NCBI RefSeq assembly: GCF_000204055.1
Contig: NW_006768767.1
Location: 3,009,352 to 3,073,351, forward strand
Length of the DNA stretch: 64,000 bases
From: Melampsora larici-populina 98AG31
Taxonomy: Eukaryota; Basidiomycota; Pucciniomycetes; Pucciniales; Melampsoraceae
Direction: 5' to 3'
Position numbers and translations under genes: made by a program
Notes under the pieces: generated by a model
Seen by the model: the letters and a program-made list of their open reading frames with translations, nothing else
What the model was told of the DNA's origin: nothing
Database searches by the model: none
Shown: positions 45,209-59,100 of the stretch, piece by piece
Layout of the letters: every line of letters begins with the position of its first letter
Numbering within the stretch: the stretch's first letter is position 1

Positions 45209-45423
45209 CAAGAAGACAAGTATGAAAATTGATTGGTTGGTGGTAGGCTCTCTTGAAGGAGCTGAATCAAATTGGTTGAGATTGCAGGCGGGGCTGCACC
45301 TGCAAAATCTCTGACTGTGTCTGCTGCTGTACATACACTCACTGCAGTGACTGCGGCGAAATTCTGGGCTACGTTTTATTTTATTTTATTTCAACCCGGG
45401 CTTCCTTTTTAGCAAAAGTAATA

Positions 45424-46138
45424 AATATGCGTGTTGATTGTGAAATTCCTTTGAGATGATTTCAATGCTTTCAATGTATCATCAGTTTAACTTTTATGTA
45501 ACTAGTCTAACATTCCGTGTATATACGTACTCCGTAGTATGTTACTCACTGCTGTGGCAGTCTTTACAATCTGTTGCGCGATGTATCCTGTCTCTTTCTC
45601 CAGATCGTGAGCTTGAGCGTTTTCAAGTTGTGAAACTCAGGTGGTCGCGAAATGCCGACCATACTGACGATATGTAAGTTAGTTTTGTAGCCAAAATTAT
45701 TAATCGAGCACAAGATCAAATCTTTGACTCAAATCGTCATTTTTTTCGAAAGTGCTCTTGAACAATCCCCGTCAAGATGTGTGTTCACCACAAATGTATC
45801 CAATTTGAAATTTATACGCAGTCCTCGCCACAGCAAACAATTACAAAGTCAAGCAACAGCAAATAACGCCTGGAATGTCTACAATTTAGACCCATCTGGA
45901 CTACGCCACTTTGGGAGTAGGTTGCCCTATTGCAACAAGAGGTCGAGAAAGAATGCTCATTAAGCATGTACTTGAGCTTCATTGCACTCGACATATCAAA
46001 GAGATTTAACCTCAAGATTTGAGAAAGCTCAATCCAGGAGTTGAGCAATACGGTGATTTGTTCCTTTGAGAAGCTTTGGACACTCATTTCTTAGTTTCAG
46101 AATTCATGGCACAAATAGGATGATCTGAGTTCCCAAAG
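45424..46138. other. Flank between the Tc1-type element and the Prm10-like gene
   Basis: No supported gene. Only short frames without recognisable motifs. The right part should be the 3' UTR of the minus-strand Prm10-like gene. Confidence 0.45.
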
Positions 46139-49093
46139 TCACCACGAGAAAGCACCACTACCCTTTACTCCTATGGCATTGATGAGGAAAGTGCTATAGA
46201 GAATGAGATAGACGAGGTGGCGGTCAGTGATCAGGAAAATCACTAGGAACTTGTACCCCGTTTAATTGTCGACCATGTGATAGAGACTTACGAGGTGTAC
46301 AATCCCACGGTGATCCCAATTGCAACATCGATCATGCGCAGAGCCAGACTAATCCCGGCACTTTGAAAAACCGTCAGGGATAACATATCGGTTTCGAAAA
46401 AACCCACAAATGAGAATCGTGTGATGGCCTGCGACAAAACACATCCAATGCACAAAAATCTGTCCAAATGCAGATTAGAATGTACTAAAAAAACTCACTA
46501 ATTGTCATTTTGACCCTCCATATAGGTCATGGAAAGACCACCGGCTGCAGCCAATCCTCCAGGAAGTAGGAACATCACACCAGTGGCCATACTCGTGTAC
46601 GCGATCTTGTGAAAAAACCTCGCGTAAAGATTTCCCATTGTTGCCACAGCAAATGAACCTGCGAAGGATACGACGTCTGTATCGGCGAAAATCTAAAAGA
46701 AAGTGAAAGCGGTAATTCAGGTTTGATATCCCACAAATCATCAGCTAGCCTCCAAGAAGGTATCGCGTCGAATTCCGGTGGATGCTTTCATCGTGATGAA
46801 CGACAGCATAATCTTGAGAAACTACGATGTGGGATATATCGCTGGATCAAGAAAGAGTTCAATGCTTACGAATTTATTGGCCGAGTAGTTTGCAAGAAAC
46901 CCACAAGAGGATATAACAACTTGCGCTATTATTTGCCGATCTCTGAGAGGCTGTCCATTTGCAACAGACTGAAGGAAGGCGAAGGCAGGTACTATTCCAA
47001 TTAGAATGTAGGGCGTGAAAAGCGCAGATTGAGTCCACCATGGATCTTCAGGGCGTCTGAAGCACGTGATTGAACCTTTCTCGAGCGAGCTAACGGATGT
47101 AGCAGCGCCGACAATAGTCGTATTGGCGACTGTGAATAAACCGGTTAGATCACCGGCCATATTGGCAACAGTCGAGGTAAAGATTCCAGTGACAGTCAAA
47201 CGGCCTTGGGTGTTGGCAACTACCTGATTCAAGTCAGATCTTGCGCTGGGAACAAGAAGTAAAAACATATCGGAACCAATGACCGTACCGAACCCCTATG
47301 ATACGCAAAAGACCATATCTCAATTTTTACCATCCGCACATGAGGATAATGACAATCTCATGAAGCTCACCAAAAAGAGGCTGTATATGACTGCATATAC
47401 CAATTTCACTGAACCGTTGATCATATTCTTGGACGCGAGTTCCAAAGCACCTGATACTAAGTGGACACACGGAGGTAAGTATCAAGTGTATTGGTTGACC
47501 GGGGTATACTTACGATCCAGAAAAAGGAACTGGTGTACCTACAAACAGCAAGCCCGGGTAATAGGCCTATTCATTTTGGAGAAAGGTCACCACTGCCTCA
47601 AATTCACGAAGACGAGATGAATTCCAAACCCTTACCTACAAGACCAGCACTCGTGAGACTCTGATAGCAGAACCTATCGGTGGAGGCCAATGCACGACTC
47701 AGAAATGAGAAAATTGTTGCCATTGATATCCTGATTGGTCCAAAGCGGTCAGTAGAAAGCATCACTTGGTTGAAATGCCTACATTCAAAATCACTTACTC
47801 GAAAATGTTAGTGTACATGTCGGTAGCGGACTTGTGCACATGAAGAGCCATATATCCAAAGAAGGCCCCATAAATAAGACAGATCGCCTACGCCGATGAT
47901 CCAACCGATTCACGAGATCAGCTGATGGAATGTGAAATCAACGTGAAAAGCAAACGATCTCTGTTAAAACTTACAGCGTCCGCAATGCTACCGTTGAAGG
48001 CCATGATACACAAGAGACATGATTGCAACGATGCAAAGATGATCCTGTCTCGAATATTCCAAGGAGGCTGCTCGTTGAGGAGATTATTGAGCTGTTTGAT
48101 ACCTTCCTTGACGTCGATCTGAGAATAGTTGACCTATGAAAGATAGCGTTCATGCACACAATCAAATTTGCTTAGGAATGACCCTTGAGGAAGACACGCC
48201 ATCACGGCCTTGACCCAGAACCATATGAGTTTTACCTGCTTGTAAATTTCAGCGCAACGAGGCAACCTTCCCAAATCGAGTCCTCCAGTAGCCTGTGTAG
48301 ACGAAGTAAAATTTGCATATGAGTCTGAATGCAAGATGAGTTTTGTCTGAGATGAGAGGTCGACATGAGAACAAGAACAGACCTTAACGAAATGAATCTC
48401 AGACGTATGTGTGCCATGATCACCAAATGTGACAAAGATCAATGTTGGCATATTGTAAAAGCCTGCTCTGAGATCAAGCGCAGCAGCAGCCGTTTCAAGC
48501 TGAGTGACGAGCCTATGTCCGGGTGAGCCAAATCGAAGAAGTGCTTTGGATAATTTGAGGATGTAAGCTTGTCTCTCGAGTACGCCTAATTCATTTTTAA
48601 TGACATGAATCAACTTTTTGGGGAACGATGAGAGATACTATGAAGACGTACTGGCAACCTGAACTGTGACCGACTTTCGCCTCCTACGACGCATCCTGGA
48701 TCGAAGTCTGCTAGATGTGCTCGCCCGGTCGTCTTCGGTGTCATCTGCTGTATGCTCGGCACCTGTTTCGCTTCGATCAGTCTTTTGAGCACCAGATTGT
48801 ATGCTCTTTTTTCTTCGATCATTGCGTCGTGAACGTTTATTGGGATAAATTCGAGCTTCCGTTTCTGGTCCACGAGAGTATAACCGCAGGATGGAGCTTA
48901 AGGCTCCTAGACCACTCATCAAGCCGTGTTCTTCGTCGTCATCCCAGGTGCTGTTGCCCTTTCGCCCTGTAGTTTGAGGCGGATTGTGTAGCCTGGTTAG
49001 ACGATACGCCTCTAGGGCTGGCTCGAGTACGTCATCTGCCTGGGCATCTTGAACGACGGTCATTGCATGAGCACCTTGAATTTCTTCTGCCAT
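46139..49093 (-). CDS. PRM10: Prm10-like / ThrE-family membrane transporter
   Basis: Multi-pass membrane protein related to yeast pheromone-regulated Prm10 and bacterial Thr/Ser exporters (DUF1212/ThrE). Twelve exons (48652-49093, 48383-48585, 48236-48292, 47975-48133, 47799-47887, 47636-47730, 47543-47566, 47371-47450, 46870-47295, 46499-46692, 46292-46360, 46139-46193) close in frame to 630 residues. The N-terminal 140 residues are charged and disordered with an Arg-rich block (RSRMRRRRRKSVTVQVAS). The ThrE domain follows: VLERQAYILKLSKALLRFGS, PTLIFVTFGDHGTHTSEIHF, GGLDLGRLPR, then hydrophobic segments (RIIFASLQSCLLCIMAF, LLPGLAVCALELAS, VKLVYAVIYSLFLGFG, AYTSMATGVMFLLPGGLAAA, IDVAIGITVGLYTS). 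Exon 7 is only 24 nt. The start is the ATG at 49093; an in-frame stop lies upstream. The substrate is unknown in fungi. Confidence 0.88.
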
Positions 49094-50142
49094 CGCTGCG
49101 GGTTTTGAGACTATCGTTTGGTTGCCGGTCTTCAATGGACGTGGTCCGATATCGGTATACCTAGACTCACGATATGATGGTCATTGGCGAGTCGCAGGCA
49201 TATGAGGACTTTTAACTTATCCCAGCTTTCTCAAGACGGGAGAGACATACCTGGCTTATAACTGTGAACATGTTGTGAGTCGCGGGCCTGAGAAACTGTG
49301 CGCATAATGTCATGCTAGAATCAGTGAACGCGACTCAATAAAGTCTTGAAAAACCACGCGATTGTTATTCCTAACCCCAAATCTATTGCGCCCAAAGCCG
49401 GAAGAAGCTTGCAAGTGCCAATCCGCTGGCCTAGACATCAAATGGATACGGGTATATATTGATCCTTTAGTCCCAATATTCTGCGGATGACGCTGTACGA
49501 AACGGTTGAGGAACTCTAAGTGCTCTAGGAGCTGAAATCGCCTTGTTAAAAGTACGATAAAGCCGATGCCATGTCCTTAACAAGGTAAAGAGATATGTTG
49601 AGTCGGTAAAGTGGTATCGAGGATGACTTCTGTGGTTAGGAAAACTTATCACATCTATGCGAGTCAATCTTTCAAGAGGCATGGAGCACAGTCACTCTTG
49701 TCGATGTGAGCTTCACCTTCCACGGCTTCTTAACCATGATGGTCTAACTTTAGGATGAGAACTACATTAAAGTGAACAGTCAAAATTGGTAAAATGTATT
49801 TTGTAAATCTTGATAATCGATCGATGAAGTTTATGTGAGTGAGTATACCCTTTACGATTTGATTTGATGTTTCATTTGATTTCCAAAAGATAATGATTGT
49901 GATTTCTCATCCAACCACTCATCACTTTAGGACCACCATCATCATCAAATCAATCAATCAAAGCTTTAATTCATAATCATCTCACTCAAGACGATATCAA
50001 TCGAATTGGAATCATCAAAAATAAAGAAACATTCAAAGTAGGATCATAGCGAGGTCTGGAGAAAGAAACGTTCGAAGCAGGCTCTTAGCGAGGTCTGGAC
50101 AATTTGTATCACGAGATTTCTTCAAGGTCTAGTCCTTAAAAG
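49094..50142. promoter_or_regulatory. Divergent promoter region, Prm10-like gene and dynein
   Basis: 1,049 bp between two divergently transcribed genes. No gene within. Near the dynein start lies a 39-bp tandem duplication (50023-50061 and 50062-50100) with the shared core TAGCGAGGTCTGGA, in the likely 5' UTR. Confidence 0.55.
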
Positions 50143-53100
50143 ATGTCAACATCAGCCAACACGGACGATCGAATCAGTAATAAACTCGTCGATCATTCAC
50201 TCGCTGTTAACCAATTCCAACTCGATCATCTGATAAACTATTTAAATCAATTATTACCTCTAATCATCAGTGCAACTCCAGATCAATTATCTTCTTCTCC
50301 CATCTTCACCGCACCCGATTCACTTGATAGGTTATATAAATTCGGAACCGATCAAAATTGTAGAGCAATTTACCTTTCCAAAACTCGCGAACAGCAACTT
50401 GCCTCTCAATCAACTTTAAATCAAGTCGTCACAGGGACTGAACAAGATGCTACATTCGCATTCGTCTATACCTTCAAGACTGAAATCGATTATACTTCAA
50501 CTACTGTCACCACTCTAGCTTTCATCAAACGAGTACCTACCCTCGATTGTTCTAGACCTCTCGATCATCAACTTCATTTTCTAAACCTCTTTGGTCCAGC
50601 ATCCAATCAACTTCCTATCGTCAGTACTGCTTCTTCGACTACTGAACTTACCAAAGACACGAGTAAAGAACCTACAAGTACTGCTACGACTGCTACCGCC
50701 TCTTCAAATCCATATGAAGAACTTCATAACTTGGTACATCTAGCCGTCGCGCCTTTCTTTGATGCCTACGTCAATAGCAAGAATCGTTCCAAAAATCTAA
50801 GCGATGGAGGCACCAATCAAAGTATCAGCAACGTTGCTGGTGCAGCTTCTAACTCAGCACAAGCTGGAAACACGAACAGCAGTTCTAATGGTCCAAATCC
50901 ATCGACCGGGGCTAATGCTACGAGTAAATCGGCAGGGAACAAAGATAGTGATACTAAGATGGGTATCCCGATGGCGAAGAAGAAGTTTGCAGAACTCGAA
51001 CTTTCGCTATTACATCTTCAACAGAATGTCGAAATTCCAGAAATCACCTTAATTATTCACCCAATCATCCTCAACGTGATAGATCGCGCTCGAAGAGAAG
51101 ATCCAGACGCGATGAGACATGGTAACAATATACATTTCATGTTAGAATTGCTCGATCCAAGTTTACTCAAAGATGACAAATTCCTCAATAAGTTGCAGTC
51201 GTTGGTTAACACTTGGATCAAGGAAATTCAAAACGTCACCAATCTATCACGAGATGTTGAATCTGGGACAGCATCTCAGGAAATCAATTTTTGGCTTTCG
51301 ATGGAGAAAGCCCTGCAAGGCGTGGAGGAACAGCTTCGATCGGAGCCTATTAGTTGAGTTCTGCCATTTCTTCTCTCCCTCTCGCTCAAACTAACAGCTC
51401 TCTTCGCATACACGCAGCTTTGACTTTGGATATTCTCAAGACAGCAAAGCGATATCACACAACCGTTTCTTTTTTGGCCGACACTGGCTTGAAAGAGGCT
51501 AGCGATAACGGTAAGTCTTGCACATTCACCTAAGCTCAGTTTGCTTGCTCAAGATGCTCATGTTTGTGCGTACGCCTCCATATGTTGACATTAGTCCACA
51601 AGTACAATGTCCTCATGAAGGATTTTCCCTTGAATGAACTTTTGGCCGCTACGGATCTCGGCAAGATTCAAGAGTCGCTAGTTCAGATATTCAGCCATAT
51701 TAACAAGAAGCTCAAAATTTCGTAAGTCATGTAACCCATCTTTTGAGGGTGCGTCGGATCACCTACTTGACTATTCATTTACCCGGATCAACCTATAGCC
51801 CTTATCCTATTCGACGGGCTCTTCCTCTGGCGGAGGCGATCTCAAAAGATCTTACCGAGTCGCTCTTGAAGGTTTTGACAAGTCACAGGTTGATGTATAC
51901 AGAATATTCGACTTTCTCCAAAATTATGGCCGCTACAGCTTCCGTCTGTCAAACATGGGAAGAACAGATCAAGGATTTCACTACAATTGCTAGGGAATTG
52001 ACACGCAAGAGGAACGAAAAATTTATTCCGATCAAAATCAATGCCTCACATCTCGAACTCAAAGAACGATGCGAGTACCTGAAAGGTTTTAGAAAACAAC
52101 ACGAACAGTTGAGGATCATGACCGGGCGTGATCAAGGTATCAGTAAATTCGATCTTGGCGCGACGGGACCGACAGGCGAACGGAGAACTGAGGGTACTCA
52201 AATTAGTGGACTTATGGACCTTGATATGGAGGAGGAAGTTAGAGCGGCTTACGAGAGTGTTAAGAACGTTGAGGTTCTTGATACTTCGCCTGGTAAGAAG
52301 TCTTCTCCTTCATTGATCTGCGAGACATTTCGCCCTCTGCAGTATGGTACTAATTTGCTTTTCGTTCAAACAGATGGTACCCAGATTTGGAGCACGGCTG
52401 AAGCGGCTTACAACGAACGGGTGTCACGTGTGGAAAACCAAATTATCTCAAGGCTACGCGCAAGGCTAGCATCAGCTCGAAATGCAACGGAGATGTTTCG
52501 GTCAGCTCAGGCCCGTCTTCTTTCAACTTATGCCTTTAGACTCACGTATACTATCCTTGCCTTGGTCTTTGCTCACGATGATCAGGGTTTTCTCCAAGTT
52601 CAATGCTTTGTTTGTACGCCCGAAAATTCGGGGAGCCATACAGGAATATCAAACTCAAGTAAGCTATTCCATCTTGAATCGTCTTTTGTCTTATTTTATT
52701 CTTGTCATTGATGTCATCTTCCGGTGTGTATTAGCTTATCGAGTCGGTGAAAGAAGATATTGGTCGATTACACGACAAGTTTCGAACTCAGGTAATTACC
52801 TCTTTATATGAACTTTTACTCTTTATACACAGCGAAGCTGATTGATGTGATCGGCCGCGATTAGTATCGTCACTCGGAGGCTTATCCAATGTCTCAGCTG
52901 CGTGACATCCCTCCGGTTGCAGGAGCCATTATATGGGCTAGGCAAATTGAACGCCAGATGTTAACGTACATGGGTCGGGTCGAAGATGTCTTGGGTGTAG
53001 GATGGGAAAATTACGCCGAAGGCTCAAGACTTGCGAATGACAGTAGCAATTTTCTCAAGAAACTCGACACTAAACCGATCTTCGAACAGTGGGTCAAAGA

Positions 53101-56100
53101 CTGGAACAAGCGAGATATGAGTATCACTGGCCCGATCTTTGAAATCCAAAGGAACAGGTCAACCGGGATTTATACGTTGATTGTTGCGTTCAACCCGGAC
53201 GTGATTGTCATCTTCAAGGAAGTTCGAAATCTCTCGTGGTTAGGATACAATGTCCCTTATCAACTTACTTCGAGTGCTAAGGACGCCAAGAAAGTCTATC
53301 CGAACGCTGTTAGCTTGATGGAATCCATCCGGACTTATGCTCAGACATTGGCCAAGGTGACCGATATAAGTGGAATCGCGGATCTAGTAGCTGATTATCG
53401 TAACGATCTGTGTCAAATGATCTCTCGTGGTTTGAATATGAGATGGGAGAATTTCGTTGGTACGATGCTCGACAGTGCCGTGAGTGGCGGATTGGCCAAT
53501 TCGCGACTGGGTACTGTAGGTGGAGGAGATCGAGATACAGTAGGTGGAAGGCAAGGAACGTATGTTCGAGATTTAGCCAACAAGGTTGGGATCTTTCAAG
53601 AACGAACCGACGATCTTTTGATCATGTATGAGGACTTGCTAAAAGTCATCGATGAGCTCGCCTCTTGTGAATACAAAGCCGATGTATTTGCTGTCTTGTT
53701 GAGCAAGATACAGAAGACGGTCAGTCTTAATTCTTTTTCCTGTCAGACATCGGTGACTGATCATATTACTTTTCATCATTTACAAATCGTTACAGATTGA
53801 TGGCTTGAGTGTCACCGGTTATGTGAACTTACAAGAATGGACTAAAGAGATCGACCGTAAAATCGAAAATGTGTTCTTACGTCGACTCGAAAATGTTATT
53901 CAAGTCTGGAATCAGCACTTTGACGAAAAAGCCAAGCGAGCTACTACCACGGGTCAAGTTGAAAATACCACAGTGAATACTGCCAAGAAATCAGTCCACT
54001 TCAATCTCACGAATCCTCCTAAAAATGGCACAAACGAAGGGAAAGCAAACACAAAGGTACGTCAATCAGATCATTCAGTTGAAAGCCGAGACTGATTGGT
54101 GATCTCATGCAGGTCATGGAATCCGACTTTCGCGTTCTTCCGCTCGCACACGAGATCCGGATCCGCAATCAAGTTATCTATCTTGACCCACCGATCGAGG
54201 CTGCGCGGGCCAATTGGTACAAGCAACTTCATCAATGGCTTGGTAAGTCTTATGCGTTTCATCTTCATTATATTCTTGATGTCTTCTTAGCCCATGCCCC
54301 AGGGCTTACCTGAGATGATTTGTATAGGCGTAATTTGTAATTTGCCAAGGATTCAAAGTCAAAGATATGACCTGGGACTCAAACTTCGAATTGAGGATAC
54401 AGTTGACAATACTTATCTTTCATTAGTAAGTTCTGATAGTCTACTTTTTCAGCATCAAACTGATTGGCTGTCATCAGATGGGTAAATTTAGTGAAGCGGA
54501 ACTTCAACGACCATATGCGTTGATCGAAGAGAAGGTGAAAGAAATCTCACGATACCTTCGCAAGTGGCTGCAATTTCAGTCACTCTGGGATCTGGAGGCA
54601 GACTATCTTTACGGGCGTCTGGGCGAATCATTATCGGCTTGGCAACAGGCGCTCTCCGAAATTCGAAAGACTCGTTCGACTTTTGATAATTCGGAGAGTT
54701 TACAAGACTTTGGTGTCTGTGTAATTCATTACGAGCAGGTTCAGGCGAAGGTTAATGCAAAATACGACATGTGGCAAAAAGATGTACTCGTTAGATTTGG
54801 TGCGAAATTAGGGGCTGTGATGAGGGATACTCATACTGCGATCACCAAATCAAGGCATGATCTGGAACACCATTCAATCGAGACTTCTTCAACCGCTCAA
54901 GCGGTCACATTTATTACCTTTGTACAAGATTTGAATCGTAAAGTCAAGAAATGGGAACCTGACATCGAGATCTTTGGTAGCGGTGAGAAAACTTTACACC
55001 GACAGCGGTATCAATTCCCATCCGATTGGTTATACGTCGACCAGATCGAGGGCGAGTGGAATGTTTTCAACGAGTTATTGAAAAGGAAGAATTCGGCTAT
55101 TCAAGAGCAGATCGGTATGTCAAGTCTTGTTTCATTGACCGTCATTTTCAAAGTTCTCACCTTTCAGAAAGGCTGACTATCTAGAGAAATGTTTCCAGGA
55201 GGTTTACAAATGAAGATCGTAGCGGAGGACAAGGTGGTACAGAGCAAGATCGAAGCCCTGGTAGCTGATTGGGAAAAGGAAAAGCCGATAAGTGGAGAAT
55301 TGAAGCCAGATATCGCCATGAACGCCATCAACCTTTTCGAAACTCGGGTGAATCGGCTGAAAGATGAACATAGTCAAGTTTGTCGAGCTAAAGAAGCACT
55401 TGATCTTGAGCACACTTCCAATGAACGACTCGAACCAGTGGCTGAAGAGATCTCAGACCTCAAAGCAGTTTGGACTGCTCTGTCTGGAATTTGGGCTCAG
55501 CTCGCTGAACTTCGTGAAATGCCCTGGTCTTCTGTTACGCCTCGAAAACTCCGACAAGCTTTGGACTCACTTTTGGCTAGTACGAGAGAAATGCCAAGTA
55601 AGATGCGACAATATCAAGCATTCGAGTTTGTTCAAGAAAAAATTCGATTTCATCAGAAGAGCGTCGCCCTCGTCGGCGAATTGAAGTCAGATGCGCTTCG
55701 AGAACGCCATTGGAAACTGTTGTACAAAAACCTTCGATTGCCTGGTCATTACGCTCCCTCTCAAATGACTCTAGGAACAATCTGGGATATGGATTTGAAG
55801 AAGAACGAAAGCCCGATCCGACAGGTTTTGGCGCAGGCTACTGGGGAGGTCGCATTAGAGGAATATATCAAACAGGTAGGTTATAATTCATGTCATATAC
55901 AATCACTCAGACTGCTGACTAGGTTTTACTCGTTGATTTTAACAGATAAAAGAGACTTGGGAGAGTTATGTTTTGGAATTAGTCAACTATCAAAACAAAA
56001 CAAGATTGATTCGAGGATGGGATGATTTATTCAATAAGTGCAGTGAACATACTAGTGCGTTGAGTCAGATGAAGCTCTCACCTTATTACAAAACTTTTGA

Positions 56101-59100
56101 AGAAGACGCCTTGATATGGACGGACCGTCTTAACCGGATGAGCGAGATGTTCAATAAATGGATCGATGTTCAACGTCAGTGGGTTTATCTCGAGGGTATC
56201 TTCTCAGGAAATGCGGATATCAAGCATCTGCTTCCAAACGAGAGCAACCGTTTTACGAACATCAACGCCGAATATCTTGGAATTATGAAACGAGTCTTTA
56301 AGTCTCCTTACGTGTTGGATGTGCTTCAAATTCCAGAAGGTCTCAAGACGCTCGATAAATTACTCGAATCGCTCAGTAAATTACAGAAAGCGTTAGGCGA
56401 ATATCTTGAACGTGAAAGATCGTCTTTTCCACGATTTTACTTTGTGGGAGACGAGGATCTGTTAGAGATTTTAGGGAACAGTAAAGATATCTTGAGGGTT
56501 GTCAAACATCTCAAGAAGATGTTCGCTGGTCTCTCAACCTTGACTTTCGACGAGGAAATTACTCGGATTGAAAAGATGTGCTCAAGGGAAGGAGAAGAAG
56601 TCCCATTCTCGACCCCGATTATCTTGAAAGACTTTCCCAAAATCAACGACTGGCTGACCAAACTCGAGTCTCAGATGCAAATCTCGTTGGCCGAATTATT
56701 GTCGATGGCGATGGATCAACTGGCTACGTTTTATAGCGAGGGTGATGAATTGAATCAAGATCAGTTTTTGGAGTGGATCGAGTCCTTCCCGGCTCAATTG
56801 GTGGTTCTCGCTGTCCAAATCATGTGGACGCGGATCGTGGACGACACGCTGAAGACGAGTGTGGGATTAGATAAAGCGCTCGGGATAGTTATGCGAACGT
56901 TGGATCTCCTTGCCTTCGTGGTCCTAGGTGAACTGAAGCCGGTGATGCGACGAAAATGTGAACATTTGATCACCGAGTTGGTACATCAACGAGATGTGAT
57001 CCGGCTTTTGATTAAGGATGAGGTCGACTCTGTTACGCGCTTCGAGTGGCTCTACCACATGCGTTTCTATCTCGATGCATCTGTGTCGAATCCTACGGAG
57101 CGGTTATCGATCCAAATGGCCAATGCCGTGTTTCCTTACGGTTTTGAATATCTCGGCGTACCCGACCGACTTGTTCAAACACCTTTGACGGACCGTTGTT
57201 ATCTCACACTCACCCAGGCTCTCCACGGCAGATTAGGAGGTTCACCTTTTGGACCGGCAGGTACAGGTAAGCATTTGTCAAAGCATTTCGACTTAGATGA
57301 TCCTCGTAGAAGATGATCGACATGCTGAACTGATCACATGCATTGTTCACAAAGGTAAAACCGAGTCTGTCAAAGCACTGGGTGTTCAGCTCGGACGTTT
57401 TGTTCTAGTCTTTTGTTGTGACGAAACGTTTGATTTTCAAGCCATGGGTCGGATCTTCGTGGGACTCTGTCAAGTCGGAGCTTGGGGTTGTTTCGACGAG
57501 GCCAATCGATTGGAAGAGAGGATATTGAGTGCCGTCTCACAACAAATTCAGAGCATTCAGCACGGTTTACGTGCTGCATCCATCGATCCTAAAGCCGAAG
57601 TGGAATTAGTTGGGAAGACATTGAGGATCAACCCGCATACCGGGTGAGTACTTTCTCGTTTGTCTTCATTCTCTGACGAAGGAGTACACTTACGTCATCA
57701 TTGTGATGGTTTCATAGAATCTTTATCACCATGAACCCTGGGTATGCCGGACGTTCGAACTTGCCCGATAATTTGAAAAAGTTATTCCGAAGCATGGCGA
57801 TGACACGTCCTGATCGAGAGCTGATCGCTCAGGTCATGTTGTTCTCTCAAGGATTCAGAACTGCTGAAACTTTAGCGTCCAAAGTTGTACCTTTTTTCAG
57901 CCTATGTGACGAGCAATTATCACGACAACCGCATTACGACTTTGGTCTTCGGGCCCTCAAGGCTGTACTAACCAGCGCCGGACATTTGAAACGTGGTCGA
58001 CTTCAGCTGAAGCCAACCGATGAACCCACCGACGTCTCCGATACTCGTGCCGAACAGGAGATCCTAATTCAAAGTGTTACAGAAACCATCGTACCAAAAC
58101 TGGTGGCAGACGATGTACCATTGTTGACCAGGTGCGTGAAAAGATGATCCCAATTTGTTGGGATATGACGATAATTGAATACTTCGCTAACTTCTTGTCC
58201 TCTATCCTATATAGTCTGTTATCCGATGTTTTCCCCGGGGTCGAATATCTTCCCAGTGATCTCGATAAGCTCAAGGAGCACATTGCAGCAGTGGCTGCCG
58301 AACGCCATCTGGTTGTGGGCGATGTATGGTGTCAAAAAGTGGTCCAATTGTACCAGATTCAGAACATACAGCATGGTCTGATGATGGTTGGTCCCGCGGC
58401 GACTGGGAAAAGTCAAGCTTGGCGTGTCCTCCTTGCTGCCCTTGAACGATTTGAAGGACGTGAAGGCGTTTCCTACGTCATCGATCCTAAGGCGATTTCA
58501 AAGGATGCCTTATACGGAACTCTTGATCCCACCACGCGTGAATGGAATGACGGTCTTTTTACAAATATTCTACGTAAGATTGTCGATAACGTGCGTGGTG
58601 AAGATGCCAAGAGACATTGGATCATCTTTGATGGTGACGTGGATCCTGAATGGGTGGAGAACTTGAACAGGTGAGCTGAAAGTTTTTCGGTCTTCATTTT
58701 GAGAGTCATACATTGATGATTTTGCTTTGGAACGAAGTGTTCTGGATGACAACAAACTCCTTACCTTACCCAACGGTGAACGATTGAATCTCCCTCCAAA
58801 TGTGAGGATAATGTTCGAAGTCGAGTCTCTGAAATACGCGACTCTAGCTACGGTCAGTCGTTGTGGAATGGTATGGTTCAGTGAAGATGCAGTGACGCCG
58901 GCAATGATATATCAAAATTACCTATCAATGAGCCACCATCTCGCTCTAGATTCCTTCGACGATGACACCTCGTTGATGGATGCACCAGCTCGCCGACTAG
59001 ATGAAGCCAGTGAAGTTTCGCAGAACCTTACAACCCAACGACAAATCATCAAGGTATTGACGCCTCATTTCGACCCAGATGGATTGGTGACGAGGGCGCT

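Larger units (their letters stand above)
40855..45421 (-). mobile_element. Tc1/IS630-type transposon with long TIRs and a cargo gene
   Basis: A 4.6-kb element. Its left terminus (about 40855-40950, starting TTACTTTTGCTAAAAAGGAA) and right terminus (about 45330-45421) are inverted copies of roughly 90 bp that differ mainly by a small indel in the A/T-rich part. Both include GAATTTCGCCGCAGTCACTG. TA lies on each side (40853-40854 and 45422-45423), the hallmark target duplication. It encodes a DD34E transposase on the minus strand (43979-45208) and a second gene on the plus strand (41045-42725), convergent with it. The left end lies only 32 bp from the right end of Tnp2-like copy 2. Confidence 0.88.
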
